From Flavobacteriales bacterium (GTDB lineage Bacteria > Bacteroidota > Bacteroidia > UBA10329), in contig WGMW01000056.1 in NCBI GenBank assembly GCA_016124845.1, positions 1-64,000 of the forward strand: a DNA stretch of 64,000 nt, given 5' to 3'. Under the pieces are notes generated by a model. That model was not told where the DNA came from. It did no database searches and saw nothing but the letters and a program-made list of their open reading frames with translations. Positions 1-7,004 of the stretch are shown piece after piece. Positions within the stretch are counted from its first letter, which is position 1. The number at the start of each line of letters is the position of its first letter. Both the position numbers and the translations under genes were made by a program.

Positions 1-102
1 ACAAAACAAAACGAAATATTTGTTTCGTATGCAGAGTCGCCAGCATCTGCAATAGGGAAAGAAAAAGCGTGGGAAATAATCAAAAAGCCTATTAAGCTAT
101 GA
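1..102 (+). CDS. C-terminal end of an unidentified protein (partial)
   Basis: Frame 1 is open from the first base to a TGA at 100-102 and would encode the last 33 residues of a protein, ending in KEKAWEIIKKPIKL. The composition is protein-like (charged helix-type end), and the frame is convergent with the next gene, which leaves a sensible 18-base gap. The stretch is short enough to be open by chance. I do not recognise the family. Confidence 0.35.
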   Translation, partial: TKQNEIFVSYAESPASAIGKEKAWEIIKKPIKL

Positions 103-120
103 AATATCGGAATCAATCCT

Positions 121-1842
121 TTATAGGGAGACGTACGTTACAGAAAGCTTTTGCGTAGCCAATACCTCCACCCCATTAAGCAACGTACAGAAATACACAC
201 CCGCACCCAGCCCGCGTGCATCTAAGGTATAAGTACCCTCATTACTTGGCAGTTGCACGGTTTTTACCAAGCGGCCAAGCATATCTCTCAGTTGCATGGT
301 GGGGCGGCTGCCCTGCGGAGCGCGGTAGGTAAGTTTGGTCTGTGTGGTAAGGGGGTTGGGGTAAATGCTCAGGTGTGCCTGCTCCTTTTCTACCTCACCC
401 ACACCTGTTAATGTATCGCACGGCAGGCAGGTTTTTATGACCAAAAGGTCATAATTGCCCTGTGCATCATAGGTTTGACCGCCAAATTCAATTGTACTAT
501 CTAAGTATGCAAGTAGTCCCACATGACCATCTCCAAAACTCTCAACCTGAAGTATCCCGTTTTGTCCAACCCCTTCCAATTGTAAACCACATTTCGGTTT
601 GCCATCTGAATCAAATGATAAAAGAAACCCATCATTTTCCCCATCTGGTGTATTGGTAAAAGAGCTTCCTTCATAATCAAAAACATCTGAATAAAACTCT
701 CCCGCGAACCACACAGAATTACCGGAAGAGGTCATGCATTTAGTTGCATCAAAAGAATTACCGCTCCCCTTTTTCAGCCAAGTGATATTGCCATCAGACC
801 TCTCAAGGTGTCCAACAAAAACGTCATTTTCCGTTGGAACTGGAAGTTGTTCGCCAGCAATACTGAATGCTGAATTCCAATAGAACCCTGAAAAATAAAC
901 ATCATCATTACCTGACAAACTCAGACCATATGCTCTTGGGTCAATTGCAGGAGAGCTTTGAGAATGATTCAACCAGTCCAATCCGTAATCTGAATTAATT
1001 GACATCTGATAGAGTTCGAAATGGTTCTCCGCAGGGGTAGATACGGTGGTTCCATCAAAGGTCAGCTCACGGTCAAACCTCCCTTGTAGGATGCATCCTA
1101 TAGAATCACAGTCGAAAGAATTGACCTCCACATTGCCCTCTCCTCCGATGTTCACCGCATTGAGAAGGTTTCCGTCCTCATCAAGTCTCCCAAATACCAT
1201 GTCCTGTTGCCATGCTATATCATCTGAATAGAATACTTCACCTCCTACCGAAACACTGTCAGAGTAGGGAATCACAAATGCGAGATCAGAACCTGTCCAT
1301 GCCAATCGATAACATCTGGAACTCTTCCAATCTCCCTTTTGACTCCATTGCAACACACCTTGAGAATTGAACTTCAGAATAAAATAGCCAGGTTGCGGAA
1401 GGCTTTCAGGAGGTCGTTCAATCAATATTCCGTCCACCGTAATTGAATTCTGCATAATACCACCAACATAAATGTTACCATTTGCATCCACAGCTAAATC
1501 AAGAGATCCACATTCTCTTTCTCCAAGTATCGTTTTCAACCATAAAAGGTCGCCTTCTGAATTGTACTTGGCAATGAAAAAATCAGAGTTCGGATTGAAC
1601 GAATTGGTTTCTGGAAACACTTGCCCATCCGTTATTATGGTATCTGCCCCAACTACTACATTGCTGACTATTACATTCCCTTGAAAGTCAATCACCAAAC
1701 TAGGGCTACTGTTTGAGAGGTTACCAATAGGCAAACCAGAAATCTGCTTGACCCATTGAGAAATACATTGTGCTGAAGTTGTCAATGGTGAACTAAGCCC
1801 TACAATTAGGCAAACTACCAATAATCTCACTACAGAAATCAT
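121..1842 (-). CDS. Secreted beta-propeller protein with T9SS type A sorting domain
   Basis: A 573-residue exported protein. Residues 1-24 form a signal peptide ending before QC. Residues about 45-470 hold repeated blades of the SBBP/NHL kind, with motifs such as GNIYVGG, FILKFNSQGVLQW and YFSGFYWNS. From about residue 490 a T9SS C-terminal sorting domain begins with SIYPNPLTT and continues with the usual MLGRLVKTV and GVYFCTLLNG strands. Established for this class: the CTD directs passage through the outer-membrane SprA channel and is removed as the protein is released or anchored. The start ATG overlaps the stop of the upstream gene by ATGA (1839-1842), so the two are probably translated together. 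The substrate or ligand is unknown. Confidence 0.85.
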   Translation of the reverse strand: MISVVRLLVVCLIVGLSSPLTTSAQCISQWVKQISGLPIGNLSNSSPSLVIDFQGNVIVSNVVVGADTIITDGQVFPETNSFNPNSDFFIAKYNSEGDLLWLKTILGERECGSLDLAVDANGNIYVGGIMQNSITVDGILIERPPESLPQPGYFILKFNSQGVLQWSQKGDWKSSRCYRLAWTGSDLAFVIPYSDSVSVGGEVFYSDDIAWQQDMVFGRLDEDGNLLNAVNIGGEGNVEVNSFDCDSIGCILQGRFDRELTFDGTTVSTPAENHFELYQMSINSDYGLDWLNHSQSSPAIDPRAYGLSLSGNDDVYFSGFYWNSAFSIAGEQLPVPTENDVFVGHLERSDGNITWLKKGSGNSFDATKCMTSSGNSVWFAGEFYSDVFDYEGSSFTNTPDGENDGFLLSFDSDGKPKCGLQLEGVGQNGILQVESFGDGHVGLLAYLDSTIEFGGQTYDAQGNYDLLVIKTCLPCDTLTGVGEVEKEQAHLSIYPNPLTTQTKLTYRAPQGSRPTMQLRDMLGRLVKTVQLPSNEGTYTLDARGLGAGVYFCTLLNGVEVLATQKLSVTYVSL

Positions 1843-3941
1843 TTGGAAGAAACCATTTTTCTGCTGGCAATCACATTGCCTTCGCTAAGAAGGTAGTAAG
1901 TGAAAATGCCCTTGCCGATGTCTGAAGAATATACACGTACTGTTTCTGAAGTGCCACTTATGGGGGTGTTCAGCATGACCACACCTTTCATATCTACTAT
2001 AAGAAGAGATACGTTCTTTGCTGATTCCGGTACAGACACCCGAATATCCGTGTAATCTGAAAATGGATTTGGGTCATTCTGCAATAGGACAAACTCACTT
2101 CCCTCCGATTTTTGTGCATTCTGAGTCTCTGTTGGGGGTTCTGCCATGCGGTAGGCGGGCTGAGCACAGCAGGTCTCCAGCATCAACTGCAACTCATCCA
2201 GCCTGTTGGTAAGTGCTGTAATTGCAGAATCCTGTTGCTTGGCAAGCATAAACAAGTAAACAGGAAGGCGGCCGTACTTTACACTATACGGCTCAAGTAG
2301 TGTTGAATCCACAATTGCTCTTCCCAACGAATCTCTAACAATCGTTCCGTCCGGTAATATCTCATGTTTAGGTTTGATTGTCGCTAAGGGCGGAAAATCA
2401 TCTGCAACCTCCTCCGCTATAAAGCCAACGTCTATGCTACCTCCATATACTTCCTTCCAATTGTATTTGACAGGTCTCATGGATAGAAACATCTGCTTGT
2501 CAAATTCCAAATCTTCAATGTTCTCTTTAAAATACATTGAAGAGGCATCCCAATCCGTCAGTTGATTACCAGTTCCAATTCCTACCCGATTTCCCGAACC
2601 ATTTGGAGGCAACGTATTAATAAAGGTAGTTCCGGCCACCTCCAACTTCCCGCTTGGGCTTGTGGTACCGATGCCGAGGTTGCCGTTGGCATCCATACGC
2701 ATAACACGCTCACTGTCATTCTGCCATTCGAACAGGGGGCGGTCTTCAACTGGAACAATATCCAACCCATCATCCCAACGAACCGTAAAGGTCATCATTG
2801 GTTCCGTTCCAGTATCATCATCAGATTCGGCCGTTAAACGAAGTGCCTGTTTGCTATGGTTGGCAGCGTTCCCAAACACCTCGGGAATAAACTCCATGCC
2901 TGTACTGGCATTACGTATCTGTAGCCAGTCTCCTGCTGCATCTCCAACAGTGTATTGCGTAAGCACCTCTGCGCCCGATACTTCATCTTTGATATGAAAT
3001 TTGGCATTGGGGTTAGCAATACCTCCAATACTTACCCTTGACGTGGAACCATCTACCCGCATCACCTCCGTATCGGTACCCCCATCGTTGATGTTGAAGA
3101 TGATGTCCCGGTCGGAGACCGCATTGCGGACCTTGATATCCTCATTGGCATCGAAGAGCAACGATGCATTGACCGTGCCTTCCGTTTGTGCCCCATTGTG
3201 CCACACTATACCTCCCTCATCTGCATCTGCCTTCTCAATGACCATGTAGGTATCATCCCCGCTCTCATCCTTCAAATGCAGCAGCCCATCGGGGTCGGTG
3301 GTGCCGATGCCTACGCGGCCCCAAGTGCCTCCCACGTTTTCCGTTCCGTAAGAATCTTCAATAAACATTGTCGGAACGTCCGAATTGATTCCAAACATCA
3401 TTGAATTATCGATATCGTTTGTAAATACAGGAGATCGAAGACTGGTTCCGAAAATAAAGTTATTGGTATTGGAAGACCCAGTTGCCACCCCAAAACCAAC
3501 GCCAATGGTATAGTCACCTTCAACATAAGATGATTCTCCAACTGCCACCGAGGATACGCCCTCAGCAACTCCTCCCGATAGAGCACAAGCACTTTCTCCA
3601 TCGGCCCTTGAGCTACCACAGGCTGCAAATGAATGGTCACCCCCGGCATCACCCCCTGCCATAGCAGCAGCTGCTGCTCCAGATGCATCAGATCCTGCGG
3701 CTGCAAATGAACCTGTACCACTTGCCGAAGACCCTCCAAAAGCTGCTGCATTGTCAGCATCAACATCGGAACCGTCCCCCTGCGAAAAGGAACAGTTTCC
3801 GGAGGTGATAGTTGGTGAAGTAGTGCAACCGCTTGTCTCAACAGTACTGCTCTGCCCCACCACATCCAAATTCATCAATGTCATTCCAGCGGCCATCATC
3901 ATGGTCAATAAAGTTCGGTAATAAAAAAGTAGTGTTTTCAT
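1839..3941 (-). CDS. YadA-head/tail-fibre-like surface protein with S74-like domain and T9SS sorting domain
   Basis: I place the start at 3941 (700 residues), because MKTLLFYYRTLLTMMMAAGM begins a good signal peptide; an in-frame ATG at 4028 would put 29 extra residues before it. Residues about 40-155 are Ala/Gly/Ser-rich repeats like the YadA/Hia head (SSVAVGESSY). Tail-fibre repeats follow (GRVGIGTTDPDGLLHLKDES, then GNLGIGTTSPSGKLEVAG). Near residues 490-560 there is a segment like the S74 intramolecular chaperone (FKENIEDLEF, MRPVKYNWKE, DVGFIAEEVAD). A short coiled coil (QQDSAITALTNRLDELQLML) comes next, then a T9SS CTD starting NDPNPFSDYTDI. By inference it is a trimeric surface fibre. 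It is coupled to the downstream gene by an ATGA overlap. Confidence 0.8.
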   Translation of the reverse strand: MKTLLFYYRTLLTMMMAAGMTLMNLDVVGQSSTVETSGCTTSPTITSGNCSFSQGDGSDVDADNAAAFGGSSASGTGSFAAAGSDASGAAAAAMAGGDAGGDHSFAACGSSRADGESACALSGGVAEGVSSVAVGESSYVEGDYTIGVGFGVATGSSNTNNFIFGTSLRSPVFTNDIDNSMMFGINSDVPTMFIEDSYGTENVGGTWGRVGIGTTDPDGLLHLKDESGDDTYMVIEKADADEGGIVWHNGAQTEGTVNASLLFDANEDIKVRNAVSDRDIIFNINDGGTDTEVMRVDGSTSRVSIGGIANPNAKFHIKDEVSGAEVLTQYTVGDAAGDWLQIRNASTGMEFIPEVFGNAANHSKQALRLTAESDDDTGTEPMMTFTVRWDDGLDIVPVEDRPLFEWQNDSERVMRMDANGNLGIGTTSPSGKLEVAGTTFINTLPPNGSGNRVGIGTGNQLTDWDASSMYFKENIEDLEFDKQMFLSMRPVKYNWKEVYGGSIDVGFIAEEVADDFPPLATIKPKHEILPDGTIVRDSLGRAIVDSTLLEPYSVKYGRLPVYLFMLAKQQDSAITALTNRLDELQLMLETCCAQPAYRMAEPPTETQNAQKSEGSEFVLLQNDPNPFSDYTDIRVSVPESAKNVSLLIVDMKGVVMLNTPISGTSETVRVYSSDIGKGIFTYYLLSEGNVIASRKMVSSK

Positions 3942-4214
3942 GGGTAATAGGTTTTGGTTTAACAGATAGATGCCGAAACCGATGCAAGGGTTACAACACC
4001 TCACCGAATTTACCCCCCCCGTTACCATTTATGCAAGTGCTATTTATTAACAATTTGTCAATTACATGTATTGAAAACATGTTCATTTCATTTTATCCAT
4101 GTTGCATCATGGTGATATTCTCACTAAAGTTTTCAACTTGCATTTAAAGTATCGTACAAACGATCTATTTCGCATTGTAACTCTATTCATTTTCACATTT
4201 AAAACCTATTTATC

Positions 4215-4712
4215 ATGCCAATGGAAAGCACACCTCCGGCATTGGACGATGCAGCTGCAACCGCCCTTGCCACCGACATGCAGACCGTGATCGATGCGCT
4301 GGCGGCCTACAACGTCAACCTGACAAAGGACGAACGCCAATCGGCCACTTCGGTAGGCCCTCAGCGACTGGCCTTTATTCTGGACTATTTTAACAACAAG
4401 GACAACTACCCCACCCTGAAGCCGCCCTTTATGAACGAGGCCGAGGCCAATGGCCATTGGGACGTGGCCGGAAACCTGCACAACCTGCTGGTAAGGGCCC
4501 GCCAGATAGTGGAACTGGTGGACGATCTGAAGCTCAATTCTGAGCATTTCGCCTATCAGTATGCATTGGAAGGCTATGCCACCGTTAAACGTGGCAAGGA
4601 GAAGAACGTTCCGGGAGCCGATACCTTCTTCGACCTGCTGAGTCCCAACTTTGAAGGACAGGGCAGCACCGCGACCGATGGTGGCGACACGGCTGCACCC
4701 GCAGATTCCTGA
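4215..4712 (+). CDS. Small acidic helical protein of unknown function
   Basis: A 165-residue protein with no signal peptide or membrane segment. It is predicted mostly helical (residues about 10-130) and ends in a low-complexity tail rich in G, T, D and A (from about residue 150). Motifs seen are LTKDERQSATSVGPQRLAFI and NGHWDVAGNLHNLLVRARQI. ATG at 4215 or 4221 could start it. Codon use fits the neighbours, and a strong terminator follows 18 bases after the stop, which supports a real single-gene transcript. I do not recognise the family; it is probably cytoplasmic. Confidence 0.7.
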   Translation: MPMESTPPALDDAAATALATDMQTVIDALAAYNVNLTKDERQSATSVGPQRLAFILDYFNNKDNYPTLKPPFMNEAEANGHWDVAGNLHNLLVRARQIVELVDDLKLNSEHFAYQYALEGYATVKRGKEKNVPGADTFFDLLSPNFEGQGSTATDGGDTAAPADS

Positions 4713-4730
4713 AAGCATCCGACCATGAGA

Positions 4731-4758
4731 AAAAGCGGCCCTCTGTGGCCGCTTTTTT
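4731..4758 (+). terminator. Intrinsic terminator after the 165-residue protein gene
   Basis: A perfect 10-bp stem AAAAGCGGCC / GGCCGCTTTT with a CTCTGT loop and a run of T directly after. It separates the acidic protein gene from the 21-bp array. Confidence 0.9.
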
Positions 4759-4792
4759 AGTTCAAAACCATAAGAATAGTTTCGCTTTGGAC

Positions 4793-4981
4793 ACAACAAC
4801 TTCTACCAAATGCACAACCATTGCCACCAACATTACAACCATTGGTAACAGAAGAGAAACTCTCTTTGAACCAATTTGAACAATTGGGAAATAATGGAAA
4901 ACCATTGCTACCTAATGGACAACCATTTTGAACATAGGTACAACCATTGCGATGTAAAGCACAGCTTACCTTGAACTACTT
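4793..4981. repeat. Degenerate tandem array with exact 21-bp period, core ACAACCATTG
   Basis: Nine consecutive 21-bp units start at 4793, 4814, 4835, 4856, 4877, 4898, 4919, 4940 and 4961. The core is exact in units 4814, 4835 and 4940, and differs at one base in 4898 (AAAACCATTG) and 4919 (ACAACCATTT). The other units are diverged but keep the register. Column 3 (A) and column 5 (C) are invariant in all nine, and columns 4, 8 and 9 are strongly conserved. The second half of each unit is variable, with a weak A at columns 13 and 18. The array begins 34 bases after the terminator and ends 4 bases before the ATG of the 81-residue protein. No frame is open throughout, so it is not a coding repeat. 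A period of 21 bp is two helical turns, which would place every core on the same DNA face. Confidence 0.85.
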
Positions 4982-4985
4982 TGAA

Positions 4986-5231
4986 ATGAGAAAGCTAACA
5001 CCCGAAGAATACAGCGGCATGAACCTGCGGGGCAGGGGAAGACAATCGGCCTTTGCGCGTGCAGTAATGCAGTTGGAGGTGGATGAGGTACTGTTCCTTC
5101 CCAAAGAGGAATGGAAAAAGCGGTACCATCCGAGCAAAACGCTCTATACCATCCGTAAACGCTACAATCGAACGTTTGAACTGCTTACAGAGGTGAACGG
5201 TAAAGGATGGACGGTGAAACGGCTGAAGTGA
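4986..5231 (+). CDS. Small basic protein (81 aa) downstream of the 21-bp array; possible DNA-binding protein
   Basis: The ATG at 4986 lies directly after the 21-bp array; a TTG at 4947 would start inside the array and is less likely. The product has 81 residues and is strongly basic (about 20 Lys/Arg). It contains LRGRGRQSAFARAV, a strand-like segment DEVLFLPKEEW, then KTLYTIRKRYNRTFELLTE and a C-terminal GKGWTVKRL. The pattern (G-R-x-S, a helix, 'L..dE.l.....eW', then a basic hairpin ending GW.V.R) looks like a compact alpha/beta nucleic-acid-binding fold, but that is inference. There is no signal peptide. It is convergent with the M20 gene, 11 bases away. I know no named family for it. Confidence 0.7.
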   Translation: MRKLTPEEYSGMNLRGRGRQSAFARAVMQLEVDEVLFLPKEEWKKRYHPSKTLYTIRKRYNRTFELLTEVNGKGWTVKRLK

Positions 5232-5242
5232 GAGGGAAAGGT

Positions 5243-6430
5243 TTATGAACGGAGCTGACTTACAGCAATATAGGCCATCAGCCCCGTGCCTATCTCCAAG
5301 CTTTTCTCATCTACATTGAAGGTAGGTGTGTGCAGGCCGGAGGTGAGCCCTTTTTCGGTATTGCCCACACCCAAACGGTAAAAGCAACCGGGCATGTGGT
5401 GGGTGTAGAAACTGAAGTCTTCGCCCGTCATGCGCATATCAAGTTCCACCACATTCTCCTCGCCCATGTATTCCTTGGCGGAATTACGCGCCAGTTCGGT
5501 CAGTGCCTCATCGTTATACACATACGGGTAGCCCACATCCACACGGAAGTCGCAACTGCCACCCATGGATGCGGCCATCTCCTCGGCCAGTTTCTTCATA
5601 ATTCCGTGAGCTTCCATACGCCATTCCTCATCCATGGTGCGGAACGTACCCTGCACCTCCACCTCGTTGGGAATGACATTGGTGGCCCCGTTGGCATGCA
5701 CGCTTCCGAACGAGAGCACGCACGGAACACCGGGCTTTGTCCTTCGGCTTACCACTTGCTGCAATGCCACGATGATGTGCGAGGTGATGAGCACCGGGTC
5801 GATAAGCGTATGCGGCAACGCGGCATGACCTCCTTTTCCTTTTACGGTGAAGTAGACCTCATCGGCCGAGGCCATGTACATCCCGGCACGGAAACCGACC
5901 TTGCCCACTTCCAAACTGGGCAACACATGCTGCCCCACTATGGCACTCGGTTTCGGATTTTCGAGCGCGCCTTCCTTTATCATAAGCGAGGCGCCACCGG
6001 GCAGGCGTTCCTCTCCGGGTTGGAAGATGATCTTGACGGTTCCTTCAAACTCGCTTCGCAAGGTGTGAAGCGCCTTGGCCGCACCCAGCACGCAGGCGGT
6101 GTGCACATCATGCCCGCAGGCGTGCATCACGCCTTCGTTCTGCGAACGGTAGGGAACATCGTTTGCTTCCAGTATCGGCAGCGCATCCATATCTCCCCGC
6201 AGGGCAATGACCTTGGAGGAAGGGTTCTTCCCTTCGATGAGTGCAACGATGCCTGTTTCCACAAAACCGCTTTTGTATGGGATGCCCCACTCATCGAGTT
6301 TTTCGCAGACGAATTTGCTTGTCTCGAACTCCTTGAAAGAAAGCTCAGGATGTGCATGCAGATGCCTGCGGATGTCGAGCACCTGCTGGGCATTCTCCGT
6401 CACCAACTGTTTTATGCGGTCTTTCATCAT
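5243..6430 (-). CDS. M20 family amidohydrolase (HipO-like)
   Basis: A 395-residue cytoplasmic metallo-amidohydrolase of the peptidase M20D type, the family of N-acyl-amino-acid (hippurate-like) hydrolases. The metal and active-site motifs are present: ALRGDMDALPI (about 75), MHACGHDVHTA (about 100-110), FQPGEERLPGG (about 134, with the catalytic Glu pair) and MTGEDFSFY near 350. The dimerisation insert sits in the middle (GKGGHAALPHTLIDPV). The length is normal for the family. The gene begins MMKDRIKQL and its ATG overlaps the stop of the upstream permease gene (6427-6430), so the two are coupled. The exact substrate cannot be read from the sequence. Confidence 0.92.
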   Translation of the reverse strand: MMKDRIKQLVTENAQQVLDIRRHLHAHPELSFKEFETSKFVCEKLDEWGIPYKSGFVETGIVALIEGKNPSSKVIALRGDMDALPILEANDVPYRSQNEGVMHACGHDVHTACVLGAAKALHTLRSEFEGTVKIIFQPGEERLPGGASLMIKEGALENPKPSAIVGQHVLPSLEVGKVGFRAGMYMASADEVYFTVKGKGGHAALPHTLIDPVLITSHIIVALQQVVSRRTKPGVPCVLSFGSVHANGATNVIPNEVEVQGTFRTMDEEWRMEAHGIMKKLAEEMAASMGGSCDFRVDVGYPYVYNDEALTELARNSAKEYMGEENVVELDMRMTGEDFSFYTHHMPGCFYRLGVGNTEKGLTSGLHTPTFNVDEKSLEIGTGLMAYIAVSQLRS

Positions 6431-6819
6431 TTGCTGAAAAGAAGTTTTGCGGCTGCCAGCATCATCACGCCTCCGAACACCTTTTTGACGATGCTCTGAT
6501 CGAGCGAGAGCGAGACCTTACTACCGAAATATGCACCTATTACAAATGCGGCCGCAATGAGAAGGGCTGCCGAAATGTTGGCATTGCCGCTCTTATAATA
6601 GTTGTAGAATCCGAGCAGACCGATGGGTGGAAGCATGAGCGCCAAGCTGGTGCCCTGCGCCATGTGTTGCGAGTAGCCGAGAAAGAACACCAACGCAGGA
6701 ACGATGATGATGCCACCACCAACGCCCACGAATCCACTTGCAAAACCTGCTGCCACGCCTATCAGCAACAGCACCAATACCATTGTAAAACTCATTTTCG
6801 GTCTGTTCAGTTCACTCAT
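6427..6819 (-). CDS. Half-length TauE/SafE-family permease
   Basis: A 130-residue inner-membrane protein with about four hydrophobic segments and the family signature GFVGVGGGIIIVPALVF near residue 30. TauE/SafE (former DUF81) proteins usually have about 250 residues made of two such halves. This is a single half, so it probably acts as a dimer. Members export sulfite, sulfoacetate or other organic anions; the substrate here is unknown. Translation is coupled to the M20 amidohydrolase by a 4-base overlap, which suggests a shared job such as release of a hydrolysis product (inference). Confidence 0.85.
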   Translation of the reverse strand: MSELNRPKMSFTMVLVLLLIGVAAGFASGFVGVGGGIIIVPALVFFLGYSQHMAQGTSLALMLPPIGLLGFYNYYKSGNANISAALLIAAAFVIGAYFGSKVSLSLDQSIVKKVFGGVMMLAAAKLLFSK

Positions 6820-6853
6820 TGTTTAATTACCGTCCCGTTCTGATAAACATAAT

Positions 6854-6946
6854 AAATCCCCCGGCCTTCGGCCACCCCCTTTTCAAGGGGGAATGAGCGT
6901 GGTTCCTCCTTGAAAAGGGGGTGCCGAGGAACGAGGCGGGGGATTT
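6854..6946. repeat. REPIN-like inverted pair of C/G-run palindromes
   Basis: A 93-bp element in the gap between the permease gene and the TolB-like gene. Two arms of about 40 bp face each other. Both begin AAATCCCCCG and reach CCCCCTTTTCAAGG when read inward, and each arm has its own small palindrome. The arms are closely similar but not identical (GGCCTTCGGCCA against GCCTCGTTCCTCGGCA), as in REPINs made of two diverged REP units. Related sequence occurs in coding DNA at 11211-11250 and around the DUF559 insertion at 19932-20407. Confidence 0.8.
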
Positions 6947-7004
6947 CAAAACCATCGAACTCTGAATTATGCGTTATCCACCAGATCAGACACATCACCT
7001 CCTT

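Noticed and set aside
4206-4799. 197-codon frame on the minus strand over the 165-residue gene
   Set aside because: It runs through the terminator and part of the 21-bp array, and its product has no recognisable feature. The plus-strand gene with its terminator explains the region.
4793-4981. CRISPR array
   Set aside because: Units are only 21 bp with a 10-bp core, there is no 25-36-bp repeat with 30-bp spacers, and no cas gene is near.
5330-6499. Long open frame (389 codons) on the plus strand
   Set aside because: It lies antisense to the M20 amidohydrolase and its translation is rich in His/Cys/Arg with no known motif. The minus-strand gene has every family motif.
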